Below are positions 17,442-26,305 of a stretch of 64,000 nucleotides of DNA, piece after piece. The notes beneath the pieces were generated by a model. It was not told the DNA's origin and ran no database searches. It saw only the letters and a list, made by a program, of their open reading frames with translations. The position numbers and the translations under genes are program-made. The first letter of the stretch is position 1. The number at the start of each line of letters is the position of its first letter. Source of the stretch: Marinobacter sp. BW6 (GTDB lineage: Bacteria; Pseudomonadota; Gammaproteobacteria; Pseudomonadales; Oleiphilaceae); NCBI RefSeq assembly GCF_008107725.1, contig NZ_VIRN01000064.1:930001-994000 (forward strand). The letters are read 5' to 3'.

Positions 17442-18803
17442 TTATGATCGGCCGGCTGTCGGCGGAGGCGCCAGCGGCCCTTGGGGCTTTTTACGGTTTA
17501 ACGGGTAAAACAGCTGTGGCGAGGCCAGTTCCGGCAAATCCGTTCTTTCCTCGTTGGCGGCCCACTCCACCCGCTCGGCAGAACGGATTGCATAGTGCAT
17601 CCACGCCAGGGCAGCTGCAACGATCACAAACATCAGCATAAAGCAGCTCTGCCAGATGCCCGTAAGGTCGTTCAGCACACCGAAGGTCAATGGCAGGATA
17701 AATCCTCCAAGCCCGCCAATCATGCCAACCACACCGCCTACGGCGCCGACATGCATGGGGTAGTAAACCGGAATGTGTTTGTACACCGCTGCCTTGCCCA
17801 GGGACATAAAGAATCCGAGGATAAAGATCAGCGCCACGAACATGGGCAGGTTCATGGCCAGGGTAAAGCGGATATCACCATCAATTCCCTGAACGACGTA
17901 ATCGGTGGGCGGATAGCTCAGCAGAAACGTGCACAGAACCGAAGCACCGAAGGTCCAGTACATCACCCGACGGGCGCCGAAACGGTCTGACATCCAGCCG
18001 CCGAGAATCCGGAACAGGGACGCAGGGATGGTGTAGAGCGCCGCAATGATGCCGGCGGTTTTGATGTCCAGGCCGTAGACGCCAATCAGGAAGTGCGGCA
18101 GCCAGAGCGCCAAAGCCACAAAGGCGCCGAACACGAAGAAGTAGTACAGGGCAAAGCGCCAGACCCTCAGCTCCCGCAGGGGTTCCATCTGCTCCAGGAA
18201 GGTTTTGGACGTGCTGCCAGCCCGCTCGGCGGCCATTGGGTCTTCCTTGGCCAGCAGGATGAAAATGACGCCCATAATCGCCAGCACCGTAGCGTAGATC
18301 TGCGCGGTGCTTTCCCAGCCGAATGCCACCAGCAGGAACGGGGCGCCGAAGTTGGTTACCGCTGCACCCACATTGCCCGCGCCAAAGATCCCCAGGGCCG
18401 TTCCCTGCCGCTCCGGTTCAAACCAGGCGGCTGTGTAGGCCACCCCCACGATAAAGGCACCACCGGCCAGGCCGACACCCAGAGCGCCTACCAGCAGCAT
18501 GATGTAGGTCGTCGCGAAGGTGAGCAGGTATACGCAGGCGGCGGTAGTGAGCATCAAAATGCCGAATACCCAGCGGCCGCCGTAACGGTCCGTCCAGATG
18601 CCCAGAAACAGTCGGCTGATTGAGCCGGTAAGAATCGGGGTTGCCATCAGCAGTCCCAGCTGGGTATCCGACAGCCCGAGATCTTCGCTGATACGAATCC
18701 CGATGATGGAGAAAATGGTCCACACCGCAAAGCACAGGGTGAAGGCAAATGTGGATAGACCCAGCGCGCGATATTGCTCAGGTTTTGATGGGCTAATGGC
18801 CAT
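17442..18803 (-). CDS. NarK-type nitrate/nitrite transporter (MFS), copy 1
   Basis: A 453-residue MFS carrier with 12 segments. A nitrate-signature glycine stretch (GAGNVGAAVTNFGAP, about residue 145) and the conserved loop arginines place it in the NarK/NasA family. It should exchange or import nitrate/nitrite across the inner membrane. It is divergent from the usp-narK pair. A weak FNR-like half-site (TTGAT on the minus strand, 18851-18864) lies about 50 bases upstream. No nitrate reductase gene is nearby. Confidence 0.85.
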   Translation of the reverse strand: MAISPSKPEQYRALGLSTFAFTLCFAVWTIFSIIGIRISEDLGLSDTQLGLLMATPILTGSISRLFLGIWTDRYGGRWVFGILMLTTAACVYLLTFATTYIMLLVGALGVGLAGGAFIVGVAYTAAWFEPERQGTALGIFGAGNVGAAVTNFGAPFLLVAFGWESTAQIYATVLAIMGVIFILLAKEDPMAAERAGSTSKTFLEQMEPLRELRVWRFALYYFFVFGAFVALALWLPHFLIGVYGLDIKTAGIIAALYTIPASLFRILGGWMSDRFGARRVMYWTFGASVLCTFLLSYPPTDYVVQGIDGDIRFTLAMNLPMFVALIFILGFFMSLGKAAVYKHIPVYYPMHVGAVGGVVGMIGGLGGFILPLTFGVLNDLTGIWQSCFMLMFVIVAAALAWMHYAIRSAERVEWAANEERTDLPELASPQLFYPLNRKKPQGPLAPPPTAGRS

Positions 18804-18993
18804 TTTCCCCTCCGTTCAGATATCCATCAGGTGCTGTCTGAAAGCACGTCTTAAACCATATCAAAAACAGGGTTTTTCCATGCGGGGCATTGGAGGTACC
18901 TCCTGCTGGGTGCAGTGGTGGTAGGCAATCCGGGGTTTCTGGCGCTCAGGGGATAGACCCTTGATTTCTCTCGTGGGGTACGTGTTGCCAGGG

Positions 18994-19007
18994 TTGATTT
19001 ACGTCAA
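18994..19007 (+). promoter_or_regulatory. FNR/DNR-type box before usp-narK
   Basis: TTGATTTACGTCAA matches TTGAT-N4-ATCAA with one mismatch. A possible -10 (GCTAAT, 19031-19036) is placed as in class II FNR promoters with the box centred near -41.5. The rest of the 18804-19111 gap holds no gene. It does contain a perfect 12-bp palindrome, GGAGGTACCTCC (18892-18903), of unknown role. Confidence 0.65.
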
Positions 19008-19111
19008 TTATGAGCGGCACCGGAGTGTGGGCTAATGCTGACAGATATCAATGGATGCCCCTTGAAATGACCTTTGAAAGGGCGCCGAAAACGCCCTCGG
19101 GAGAACCCAAA

Positions 19112-19573
19112 ATGAAAATCATGATTGCCTACGATGGCTCGCGAAATGCCAGGTTGGCACTGGCTCAGACCATCACCATGTTTCGCGATCTCAAACCCGT
19201 CATCACTCTGGTTGCAGTTGCCGAGAATCCGCGGGACATCACCTCGGGAAACGAGGACATGTTCCAGGAAGAAGTGGCCGATCTGAAAAAGCACATTGCC
19301 GAGGCCATGGAGGTTTGTGAGCAGGAACAGGTCTCCGCCGAAAACATGCTTCTGGAGGGCGACGCCCGAAAGATGCTGCTGTTCGCAGCGGAGAAAAAGG
19401 TTCATCCGGACATGCTCGTTATCGCACGCCACAGCCACGAGCCCGACGGCGGCTTCATTGCCCGCTCACTGACCTATTTCGTGGACGAACTGGATTACAT
19501 GACCTTCGGTAGCGTGAGTTCCTTCCTCGCCCGCCGCATCCAGTGCCCACTTCTTATTCTGCCCAGCCGTTGA
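19112..19573 (+). CDS. Universal stress protein (UspA family)
   Basis: A 153-residue Usp-domain protein beginning MKIMIAYDGSRNARLAL. The frame starts at 19010, but the ATG at 19112 is preceded by GGAG and matches the family N-terminus. The strict ATP-binding G-2x-G-9x-G(S/T) pattern is not obvious near the C-terminus (TFGSVSSFLARRIQCPLLIL), so it may not bind ATP. It lies 46 bases before a narK gene, probably co-transcribed. Usp genes often accompany anaerobic respiration genes. Confidence 0.85.
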   Translation: MKIMIAYDGSRNARLALAQTITMFRDLKPVITLVAVAENPRDITSGNEDMFQEEVADLKKHIAEAMEVCEQEQVSAENMLLEGDARKMLLFAAEKKVHPDMLVIARHSHEPDGGFIARSLTYFVDELDYMTFGSVSSFLARRIQCPLLILPSR

Positions 19574-19619
19574 GTCTGGCCATAACCGTTTCTGTACCTG
19601 AAAGCCCAGGGAGGCTGAC

Positions 19620-21119
19620 ATGAAAGTCGCAGACGTTTTCCACGTCAAGAATCCGGAAGTCAGGGCACTGCACCTGACCTGGATCGCATTCTTTATCACG
19701 TTCTACGTGTGGTTCAACATGGCACCGCTGGCATCGAGCATGCTCAAGAGCGTCGACTGGCTGACCGCCGATGACCTCCGCCTCTTCGCCATCTGTAATG
19801 TGGCATTAACCATTCCTGCCCGGATCATCGTGGGCATGGCCCTGGACCGTTTTGGTCCCCGTCGTGTGTTTTCCGTACTGATGGTCCTGATGTCCATCCC
19901 GGCCCTGGTGTTTGCCTTTGGTAACACCATGACCCAGCTCCTGGTCAGCCGTCTGGTGCTCAGCTCCATCGGTGCCAGCTTTGTGGTGGGTATCCACATG
20001 ACCGCCATGTGGTTCAAGCCGAAAGACATCGGCTTTGCTGAAGGCTTCTATGCCGGTTGGGGCAATTTCGGCTCTGCCGCTGCGGCGATAACATTGCCAA
20101 CTATTGCACTGCACATGTACGGCGGTGAGGACGGCTGGCGCTGGGCCATCGCCCAGAGCGCAATCGTTATGGCGGCCTATGGTGTGTACTACTGGTTTGC
20201 GATTACCGACGGCCCGGCGGGCACCGTCCATCGCAAGCCGCGCAAGGCCGTGGCACTGGAAGTCAGCAGCTGGGGCGACATGATCAAGCTGATCCTCTGG
20301 ACCATTCCCCTGGTGGGCGTTCTGGGCATTCTGGTATGGCGCATCGAGAACATGGGGTATCTGAGTGCTACCGGAGCCGTTATCTGTTACGCCGTGATCG
20401 TGGCCATTGTCTGCTATCAGATTATCCAGATTCTGCGGGTTAATGTTCCCTTGCTGAAACAGGGTGTGCCCGAAGACGACAAGTACCCGTTTAACAGCGT
20501 GGCAGCTCTGAACAGCACTTACTTCGCCAACTTTGGTGCCGAGCTGGCGGTGGTGTCCATGCTGCCGATGTTCTTCGAGGAAACCTGGAGCCTGAGCGCG
20601 ACCGCAGCCGGCCTTATCGCTGCCTCCTTCGCTTTCGTGAACCTGGTGGCACGTCCGATGGGTGGCCTGGTTTCAGACCGCATGGGCAACCGCCGGTTTG
20701 TGATGCTCAGCTACATGTTCGGCATCTCGGTGGGCTTCGCGCTCATGGGCCTGATGAACTCCAACTGGCCGTTGATTATTGCCGTGGGCATTACTGTATT
20801 CACCTCGTTCTTCGTGCAGGGTGCCGAGGGCGCAACCTTTGGTATTATCCCCTCCATCAAGCGGCGCCTGACCGGCCAGATTTCCGGTATGGCGGGCGCT
20901 TATGGCAACGTGGGTGCGGTGGTATACCTGACCATCTTCACCTTCGTAACTCCGACCCAGTTCTTCTACATCATTGCCGGTGGCGCGTTTATCAGCTGGT
21001 TGCTGTGCATCATGTGGCTGAAAGAGCCGGAGTCAGGGTTTGCTGACGAATACCAAGTGTCTTCTGTGGATCTCCAGATTGAAGCCGAAGAGCGTCGCCG
21101 GCAGGCTGCTACCAGCTGA
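19620..21119 (+). CDS. NarK-type nitrate/nitrite transporter (MFS), copy 2
   Basis: A 499-residue MFS carrier with the nitrate signature AGWGNFGSAAAAITLP near residue 155. A long loop (about 200-225) and a charged C-terminal tail resemble the NrtP/NarK2-type subgroup. GGGAGG precedes the ATG. It is the second gene of the usp-narK unit and ends at a strong terminator. Transport direction cannot be told from sequence. Confidence 0.85.
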   Translation: MKVADVFHVKNPEVRALHLTWIAFFITFYVWFNMAPLASSMLKSVDWLTADDLRLFAICNVALTIPARIIVGMALDRFGPRRVFSVLMVLMSIPALVFAFGNTMTQLLVSRLVLSSIGASFVVGIHMTAMWFKPKDIGFAEGFYAGWGNFGSAAAAITLPTIALHMYGGEDGWRWAIAQSAIVMAAYGVYYWFAITDGPAGTVHRKPRKAVALEVSSWGDMIKLILWTIPLVGVLGILVWRIENMGYLSATGAVICYAVIVAIVCYQIIQILRVNVPLLKQGVPEDDKYPFNSVAALNSTYFANFGAELAVVSMLPMFFEETWSLSATAAGLIAASFAFVNLVARPMGGLVSDRMGNRRFVMLSYMFGISVGFALMGLMNSNWPLIIAVGITVFTSFFVQGAEGATFGIIPSIKRRLTGQISGMAGAYGNVGAVVYLTIFTFVTPTQFFYIIAGGAFISWLLCIMWLKEPESGFADEYQVSSVDLQIEAEERRRQAATS

Positions 21120-21135
21120 TCCACCGCCGTTGACG

Positions 21136-21171
21136 AAAAGGCCGCCGAGGCATAGCCCGGCGGCCTTTTTT
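21136..21171 (+). terminator. Terminator after narK copy 2
   Basis: AAAAGGCCGCC (21136-21146) pairs with GGCGGCCTTTT (21159-21169), an 11-bp stem followed by a run of T. It sits 17 bases after the narK stop and could work in both directions, since the A-run gives T on the other strand. Confidence 0.9.
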
Positions 21172-21225
21172 CGTTTGTAAGGAGAGTCTTTCGGGGATCA
21201 CTTCTGATCTGATGCTTACCTCAGA

Positions 21226-21642
21226 TCAGAAGTGATCGTATCCGAACTTCATATAGGTGATTCCGGGGCTCAGCACCAACCTCCAGGCCAGTTCGATATC
21301 ATCACTGCACTCCCAGTCATAGGTTCTTACAGTGTCCGTCAGGCAGTCGAGCCAGAGATCGTATAGGTGGGGTTTGATACTGAGATGGCGGGCACTGTGC
21401 AGGCATGCAATTCGATGGAGGACATCGTCAACGTTGCCGCTGGCGTAGAACGCCACGAGGCTGAAAAAAGATTTCTTCAGCATACTTCGCTGGACTGCCA
21501 TATTGGTGTTGCGAAACAGTGCCCGGACCTCCGGCGAAGACATCAGGAACCGGCGGTAGAAGGCTTCAAAGAAGTCAGGGGTTTCGGATGGGGTCTGAAG
21601 GACGCGTTCGTAGCTTGCGTCAAAGAGCTCTTCGAAGGACAT
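21226..21642 (-). CDS. Single-domain globin
   Basis: A 138-residue globin-fold protein without a reductase domain. The proximal histidine is likely His82 or His86 in CLHSARHLSIKPHLYDLW, a pattern seen in bacterial globins. The B-helix tyrosine/phenylalanine region FFEAFYRRFL is present. Placement between narK genes suggests a role in NO or oxygen handling, but that is inferred from context. GGGAG lies upstream of the ATG. Confidence 0.75.
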   Translation of the reverse strand: MSFEELFDASYERVLQTPSETPDFFEAFYRRFLMSSPEVRALFRNTNMAVQRSMLKKSFFSLVAFYASGNVDDVLHRIACLHSARHLSIKPHLYDLWLDCLTDTVRTYDWECSDDIELAWRLVLSPGITYMKFGYDHF

Positions 21643-21753
21643 GGCAGGCTCCCTGATTCTGTCAGGTTGTAATCAATTATTTTAAATCTAGCATTTGCCG
21701 GCGAGTGCGTCATTCGCGATAGGTAGGGAGAAGCCTTTGATGAGGAGCAGGCA

Positions 21754-21787
21754 CAAAAAAGCCGGCGTCCTGAACGGACGCCGGCTG
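21754..21787 (-). terminator. Terminator after narK copy 3
   Basis: AGCCGGCGTCC (21760-21770) pairs with GGACGCCGGCT (21776-21786). On the minus strand the stem is followed by TTTTTT. It lies 17 bases beyond the stop of the 21804 gene. Confidence 0.92.
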
Positions 21788-21803
21788 TCGTATGAACCCA
21801 GTA

Positions 21804-23396
21804 TCAGGGGTTTTTTATGTATGCATTCTTGCGCAGGTAGAACCACCAGTTAACTACCAGGCAGAGCGCGTAGAACACCGCAAACCCGTACATGGCCACT
21901 TCCGGAGTGCCGGCCTGGATTTCCTGGCCCATCACCCGAGGGGCGATAAACGCACCGTAGGCGGCAACCGCGGAGGTCCAGCCCAGAACCGGGCCTTTCT
22001 GCTGCTGGTTGAAGATGAAGCCGATGCTGCGGAAGGTGGAGCCGTTACCGATACCACTGGCCGCAAACATGATGATGAACAGGATCAGGAACGGCGCAAA
22101 GTAGGTGTTCGGATCGGTGGAGTTGTAGGCCAGCATCATCACATAGCCGGTCGCCACGGAGGCTGCGACCATCACAACCGAGATGATCTGGGTAACGATG
22201 GATCCGCCCACCTTGTCGGAAATCCAGCCGCCCACGGGACGAATCAGGGCGCCCACAAACGGTCCCATCCAGGCCCAGGTAAGTGCGCTCGGCGCATCCG
22301 GGTTAACCACACGGGTTACGGTGCCATCGGCCGCCACTTCCATCATGTTGCCGAAGATAACGCTGATAGACAGCGGCAGGGCAGCGGAGAAGCCGATGAA
22401 AGAGCCGAAGGTCAGGATGTAGAGCACGGTCATGGACCAGGTGTGCTTGTTGCTGAAGATGGCAAACTGGTTCTGGATATTGGGCTTGATGTCGCCCGGG
22501 ATCAGTCGCAGCAGAATCAGCGTGAGCACGATGGTCAGGGGGAGGGCCAGCCACATGTTCAGTACGCTGAGGGCCCAGACGCCTGCGATAGAGGCGAGAA
22601 TGCCTACACCATAGAGTCCCAGAATCTTGCCGAAGGCCGAGAGCGGGTTGCCCGGATTGGGAGTAACCACTTTCAGGTTATTCATGCCAAACCAGCCGGC
22701 AAACGCCAGGGGAATCAGAAACACCAACCAGATAAACCCGGCGTTCTGGATCCAGGTGTCGGTGCCCGCTTCGATGCGGCCAATCAGGGTGCCACTCGGG
22801 CTTTGCAGCTGCATCGGGTCGCCGGCGAGGGCGCCGAAGATACCCACGGTCATTACCAGTGGGATGACCACTTGCATGGTAGTGACGCCGAAGTTACCGA
22901 GACCGGCGTTCATGCCCAGGCCATAGCCCTGTTTGCTTTTCGGATAGAAGGTGCTGATGTTGCTCATGGAGCAGGCAAAGTTACCGCCACCGATACCGGA
23001 GAGTAGCGCCAGGGCCTGGAACACGATAAACGGTGTGTCGGGGTTCATCAGGGCGATGCCGGTACCGGCAGCAGGAATCATCAGCAGGGCGGTGGTCAGG
23101 AACACCGTGTTTCGCCCGCCGGCAATCTTGATCATGAACGAGGCCGGGATCCGCAAGGTGGCGCCAGACAGGCCGGCAATCGCAGATAGGGTAAACAGCT
23201 GATCAATGGTGAATGGAAACCCCAGGTTCTTCATCTGGGTGGTGATCATTCCCCACATCAGCCAGACGGCAAAGCCCATCAGCAGGCTGGGAATGGAAAT
23301 CCACAGGTTGCGGGAGGCAATGCGCTTGCCCTCCCGCTCCCAGAATTCTTCGCTTTCGACATCCCAGTGTTCGATGTCGGCATTGGTTTTGGCCAT
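21804..23396 (-). CDS. narK: NarK-type nitrate/nitrite transporter (MFS), copy 3
   Basis: A 530-residue MFS carrier of the longer, E. coli NarK-like type. Its N-terminal cytoplasmic segment is IEHWDVESEEFWEREGKRIASRNL, and the signature NAGLGNFGVTTMQVVIP lies near residue 180. The frame runs to 23558, but the ATG at 23396 has GAGGGAG upstream and fits the family. A perfect FNR/DNR box lies about 100 bases upstream and a strong terminator follows. This is the copy most likely to serve respiratory nitrate/nitrite exchange. Confidence 0.88.
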   Translation of the reverse strand: MAKTNADIEHWDVESEEFWEREGKRIASRNLWISIPSLLMGFAVWLMWGMITTQMKNLGFPFTIDQLFTLSAIAGLSGATLRIPASFMIKIAGGRNTVFLTTALLMIPAAGTGIALMNPDTPFIVFQALALLSGIGGGNFACSMSNISTFYPKSKQGYGLGMNAGLGNFGVTTMQVVIPLVMTVGIFGALAGDPMQLQSPSGTLIGRIEAGTDTWIQNAGFIWLVFLIPLAFAGWFGMNNLKVVTPNPGNPLSAFGKILGLYGVGILASIAGVWALSVLNMWLALPLTIVLTLILLRLIPGDIKPNIQNQFAIFSNKHTWSMTVLYILTFGSFIGFSAALPLSISVIFGNMMEVAADGTVTRVVNPDAPSALTWAWMGPFVGALIRPVGGWISDKVGGSIVTQIISVVMVAASVATGYVMMLAYNSTDPNTYFAPFLILFIIMFAASGIGNGSTFRSIGFIFNQQQKGPVLGWTSAVAAYGAFIAPRVMGQEIQAGTPEVAMYGFAVFYALCLVVNWWFYLRKNAYIKNP

Positions 23397-23492
23397 GATT
23401 TTGACTCCCTCGGTTAACGTGCCCCTGGCCCCATTTCTGGTGGCATCCGGGTTTCTCGACACCATTGTGCAAAGCGAGGCGGGGAGGGATTC

Positions 23493-23506
23493 TTGATATT
23501 CATCAA
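23493..23506 (-). promoter_or_regulatory. FNR/DNR box before narK copy 3
   Basis: TTGATATTCATCAA is a perfect TTGAT-N4-ATCAA box. A -10-like CACAAT (minus strand, about 23464-23469) is spaced as in a class II promoter, giving a start of transcription near 23458 and a leader of about 60 bases. Confidence 0.85.
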
Positions 23507-23654
23507 GGACAAAATGACGTGTCAGTTGGTCGGTTTTTCGATGAAAGGCCCGGCGCATTTTTGTGCGTTAAAATTCAATAAAAACAATTGGATGCGATAG
23601 TGATATTCCGAAATGGGTAGGTGTTCGGGAGGCTGGCGCAGTGGAGGTAGCCAA

Positions 23655-24812
23655 TCATTTCCGGCGGTTCTGGCCAGGCTGGAACAGCAAAACCACCTGC
23701 AGCGCCACAAAACCATAGAGGCAGGACCAGATAGCCGCTGACAACCAAAGTGCAGCCGGTTCAAGGAAGGGTGTGTTCCCCGCATGGAGTCGGGCGATTG
23801 CGGCAACGGTCATGCCGGAGGCAATGCCAACAACCTGCCAAGTGGGTGGTGCCATTCGTCTGGCTCGCTGCCAGGCCAGTCGCAGCATGACACTGGTGGA
23901 CAGAGTTCCAAGGGCACCGATCGTAATCAGGTGCATGGGCGGGACGGGGTCGCTTTCCTTCAGGAGGCTTAACCCGCTTGCCCCCGCGCCTACAGCAAGC
24001 CAGAAGTAACCAAGTGTTAGGACCAATAGGTCCGGTCGGTTTCGGCAATGCCAGAGTTTCCAGCGAACAGCACGAACCACAATCAGAAAAGCCGCAACCA
24101 GCAATAATACCCCGACTCCCGGGGCCGCGACTGGCAGAAAGCTGAGCAGCAGTGCCAGCAGCAAGGTGGCCAGAAGAGTTCCCTCAACATGTGGTTGAAC
24201 CCGGGCCTCAAGGGTAATGCCTTGTTTCTCCAGCGTGCCGGCCACTGCCGGTGCGATGATTCGCCCCCCGATAAACGTCATCAGAAGCAGCAAACCGACA
24301 ATGCCGGTTATCAGTACCTGGCGGCTATCGGGTAGCGCCGGTGTACTTGCGGCCAGTGTGTTGCTGGCAAGCCAGAAAACGACCGACAACAGGCAAAGAA
24401 GCAGAATCAACGGGCCAACAATCCGGTTGCGCCACTTTTTGGCAGCCTGAAATCTCGGGACCGAGTAGCGCGCCAGCAAGAGGGCAAAAGCCGGGCTTAA
24501 CAGTTGGGCAGCAAGACTTTCCGGGGCAAGAATCCAGCTGACCCTCGCGAGTACCCAAAGCACAAAGAGTGTAGTGAGTAGCCGGTGTGGCTGCGGCCCA
24601 AGCGTGTAGCCCGCGATGAGCGCCAGGGCGAATCCGAATATCAATTCATGGCCGTGTCCTGCACCCAATAAACCTGGCGGCCAGCCTGTCCCGGACAGCA
24701 CACTGTAAATCGACAGTGGAACCGTTAATGCGGCCAATAGTGATGCGGCCGGGAAAAACAGCCAGAACGCATGAATGTTCTTTCGTGGCATGCCCGAGTT
24801 GTCCGAAGTCAT
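23655..24812 (-). CDS. nnrS: NnrS family membrane protein (second copy)
   Basis: A 385-residue polytopic protein with the NnrS motif GAGHGHELIFGFALALIAGYTLG near residue 50 and about 12 hydrophobic segments. It differs clearly from the first copy in sequence, so this is not a recent duplication. It is divergent from a Yip1-domain gene, and the 73-base intergenic space contains an NsrR-like operator. Confidence 0.85.
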   Translation of the reverse strand: MTSDNSGMPRKNIHAFWLFFPAASLLAALTVPLSIYSVLSGTGWPPGLLGAGHGHELIFGFALALIAGYTLGPQPHRLLTTLFVLWVLARVSWILAPESLAAQLLSPAFALLLARYSVPRFQAAKKWRNRIVGPLILLLCLLSVVFWLASNTLAASTPALPDSRQVLITGIVGLLLLMTFIGGRIIAPAVAGTLEKQGITLEARVQPHVEGTLLATLLLALLLSFLPVAAPGVGVLLLVAAFLIVVRAVRWKLWHCRNRPDLLVLTLGYFWLAVGAGASGLSLLKESDPVPPMHLITIGALGTLSTSVMLRLAWQRARRMAPPTWQVVGIASGMTVAAIARLHAGNTPFLEPAALWLSAAIWSCLYGFVALQVVLLFQPGQNRRK

Positions 24813-24864
24813 CTCGTGTCCTTGACCCGTCGGCGTACCGAAACTATCAGTAAAAATAACGCGG

Positions 24865-24885
24865 GATACATTTTAAAGGTGCATC
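24865..24885. promoter_or_regulatory. NsrR-like operator between nnrS and a Yip1-family gene
   Basis: A 21-base inverted repeat with halves GATACATTTT and GGTGCATC closely follows the NsrR pattern GATGCATTT/AAATGCATC. It ends one base before the ATG of the plus-strand gene and so overlaps its ribosome site. Its centre lies about 60 bases from the nnrS start. One site could control both genes. Confidence 0.6.
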
Positions 24886-25449
24886 ATGAATATTACACAA
24901 TTTGCCCGTCTACCATTTTCCGGTAATGGTGCCTGGTCCGAGTTGCGGCGCCTTGAACTGTCCATTCCGTTTCTGGCGTGGGTGGTGGTAGTGCCGATGT
25001 CGTTTCTGCCGCCGGTGCTGCTCTACTATGCCGGCACGCATTACGGAGACGCCTTCATGCAGGGATTCGGAGACAGGGAGTGGCGGTTTATCACCACTAT
25101 CCTTTTCCTGGCGGAGTTACTCACGTTCTTCGTGATGGGCTGGCTGATTCACGCCGTCATGGGCAGCCATCAACTGAAAATCAGTTATCAGGATGCCTAT
25201 TTGCTGGCTGCAATTGCGCCGCTACCGCTCTGGCTTTCATCACTGGCGCTGCTAGTGCCGGTGCTGGCAGTAAGCGTTGTGGCGGTGTTTGCCGCCTTGT
25301 TCCTGTCCTGTGCGCTGGTCTACCAGGGCGTTCGCTCATTGTGCGAGCGAAGCGATAACGATGTGGTGGTTATGTCCGCCACCTACACCGTTATGTCGGC
25401 GTCTTTGCTGGCATGGGGCATGCTGATGGCGATGGTTTGGGCGTTCTGA
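24886..25449 (+). CDS. Yip1-domain membrane protein
   Basis: A 187-residue protein with about five hydrophobic segments. The LSIPFLAWVVVVPMSFLPPVLLYYAG segment and the AYLLAAIAPLPLW motif are of the Yip1/YIPF type seen in bacterial proteins. Function is unknown. It shares its promoter space with nnrS, including an NsrR-like site overlapping its start, which suggests a link to NO stress. It is convergent with the HlyIII gene, with no gap. Confidence 0.65.
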   Translation: MNITQFARLPFSGNGAWSELRRLELSIPFLAWVVVVPMSFLPPVLLYYAGTHYGDAFMQGFGDREWRFITTILFLAELLTFFVMGWLIHAVMGSHQLKISYQDAYLLAAIAPLPLWLSSLALLVPVLAVSVVAVFAALFLSCALVYQGVRSLCERSDNDVVVMSATYTVMSASLLAWGMLMAMVWAF

Positions 25450-26115
25450 TCAGACCGTATGGGGCAGGACGCCAAAATAGATAGCACTGAAGTGGCAGGC
25501 GCTGCCGCCGATTACGAACAGGTGCCAGATCGCATGCATATAAGGTATGCGGTCTGCCAGGTAGAAGGCGACACCGGCGGTGTACACAATGCCGCCGGCG
25601 ATCGTCAGGTTGAGGGCTGTCTCACTCAGGTTGGCTACAAGATCGGAGGAGGCGAACGTGATCAGCCAGCCCATGGCGACATAGATGCCAACCCTGGCGA
25701 GTTTGAAGCGATTTTTGAAAATAACCTTCAGCACCACGCCTGTGATCGCCAGTGACCAGATTACTGCGAACAGTGTCCAGCCTACGGTTCCGCGCATGTT
25801 CACAAGCAGGAACGGTGTATAGGTACCGGCAATCAGCAGAAAAATCGCGCAATGATCAAGGGTTTTGAACGCCCTTTTCAGTTCCGGCCGTCGGGCACTG
25901 TGATACAGGGCAGAGGCCAGGTAGAGCAGGATCAGGGACGCGCCGAAAATACTGAAACTGACAATCTTCCAGGCATCTCCTAACTGGCTGGCGCCAATGA
26001 TCAAGGCTGCGGTGCCGATAACGCTTAGGATGGCGCCGAGCCCATGGGTGGCGCTGTTCAGCCATTCCTCTATGCGGTGATGAACATTCTGTGTTGGGGA
26101 TGTGGTTGATGTCAT
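25450..26115 (-). CDS. Hemolysin III/PAQR family membrane protein
   Basis: A 221-residue seven-segment protein of the HlyIII/adiponectin-receptor-like family. The marker motifs are GLGAILSVIGTAALI, YHSARRPELKRAFKTLDHCAIFLLIAGTYTPFLL (with the metal-binding His and Asp-His), and HLFVIGGSACHFSAI near the end. These residues form the zinc site of the PAQR fold. The frame extends to 26259, but the ATG at 26115 has a GAGGAAG-type site and the usual start. A 16-bp palindrome resembling a FabR operator lies 42-57 bases upstream. Confidence 0.85.
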   Translation of the reverse strand: MTSTTSPTQNVHHRIEEWLNSATHGLGAILSVIGTAALIIGASQLGDAWKIVSFSIFGASLILLYLASALYHSARRPELKRAFKTLDHCAIFLLIAGTYTPFLLVNMRGTVGWTLFAVIWSLAITGVVLKVIFKNRFKLARVGIYVAMGWLITFASSDLVANLSETALNLTIAGGIVYTAGVAFYLADRIPYMHAIWHLFVIGGSACHFSAIYFGVLPHTV

Positions 26116-26156
26116 TGGAGCGTCTTCCTCATATTCCATGGCCACAAAATACTTGA

Positions 26157-26172
26157 GCGTACACGTGTACGC
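26157..26172 (-). promoter_or_regulatory. FabR/DesT-like palindrome before the HlyIII gene
   Basis: GCGTACACGTGTACGC is a perfect 16-bp palindrome. With its flanking A it closely resembles the gammaproteobacterial FabR operator (AGCGTACA...). It overlaps the probable -35 region of the HlyIII gene; TATTTT near 26146-26151 on the minus strand could be the -10. No such site is visible before fabA. Two smaller inverted repeats follow at 26204-26218 and 26226-26240. Confidence 0.5.
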
Positions 26173-26305
26173 AATGGCCGATAGTGACCATCCCCTGAGG
26201 CTGTTCAGAAAAACTGAATAACCTGTCGGAAAACTTCCGATTTCTCTCGAGTCTGCCACTGGTTAGCATGCCGGTATCAGATCAAAGACAAAGGAGGTTC
26301 TCCCG

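Noticed and set aside
21792..23006. Plus-strand open frame of 404 codons opposite narK copy 3
   Set aside because: Antisense shadow full of His/Gly/Asp; the NarK signature is unambiguous on the other strand and the terminator fits that strand.
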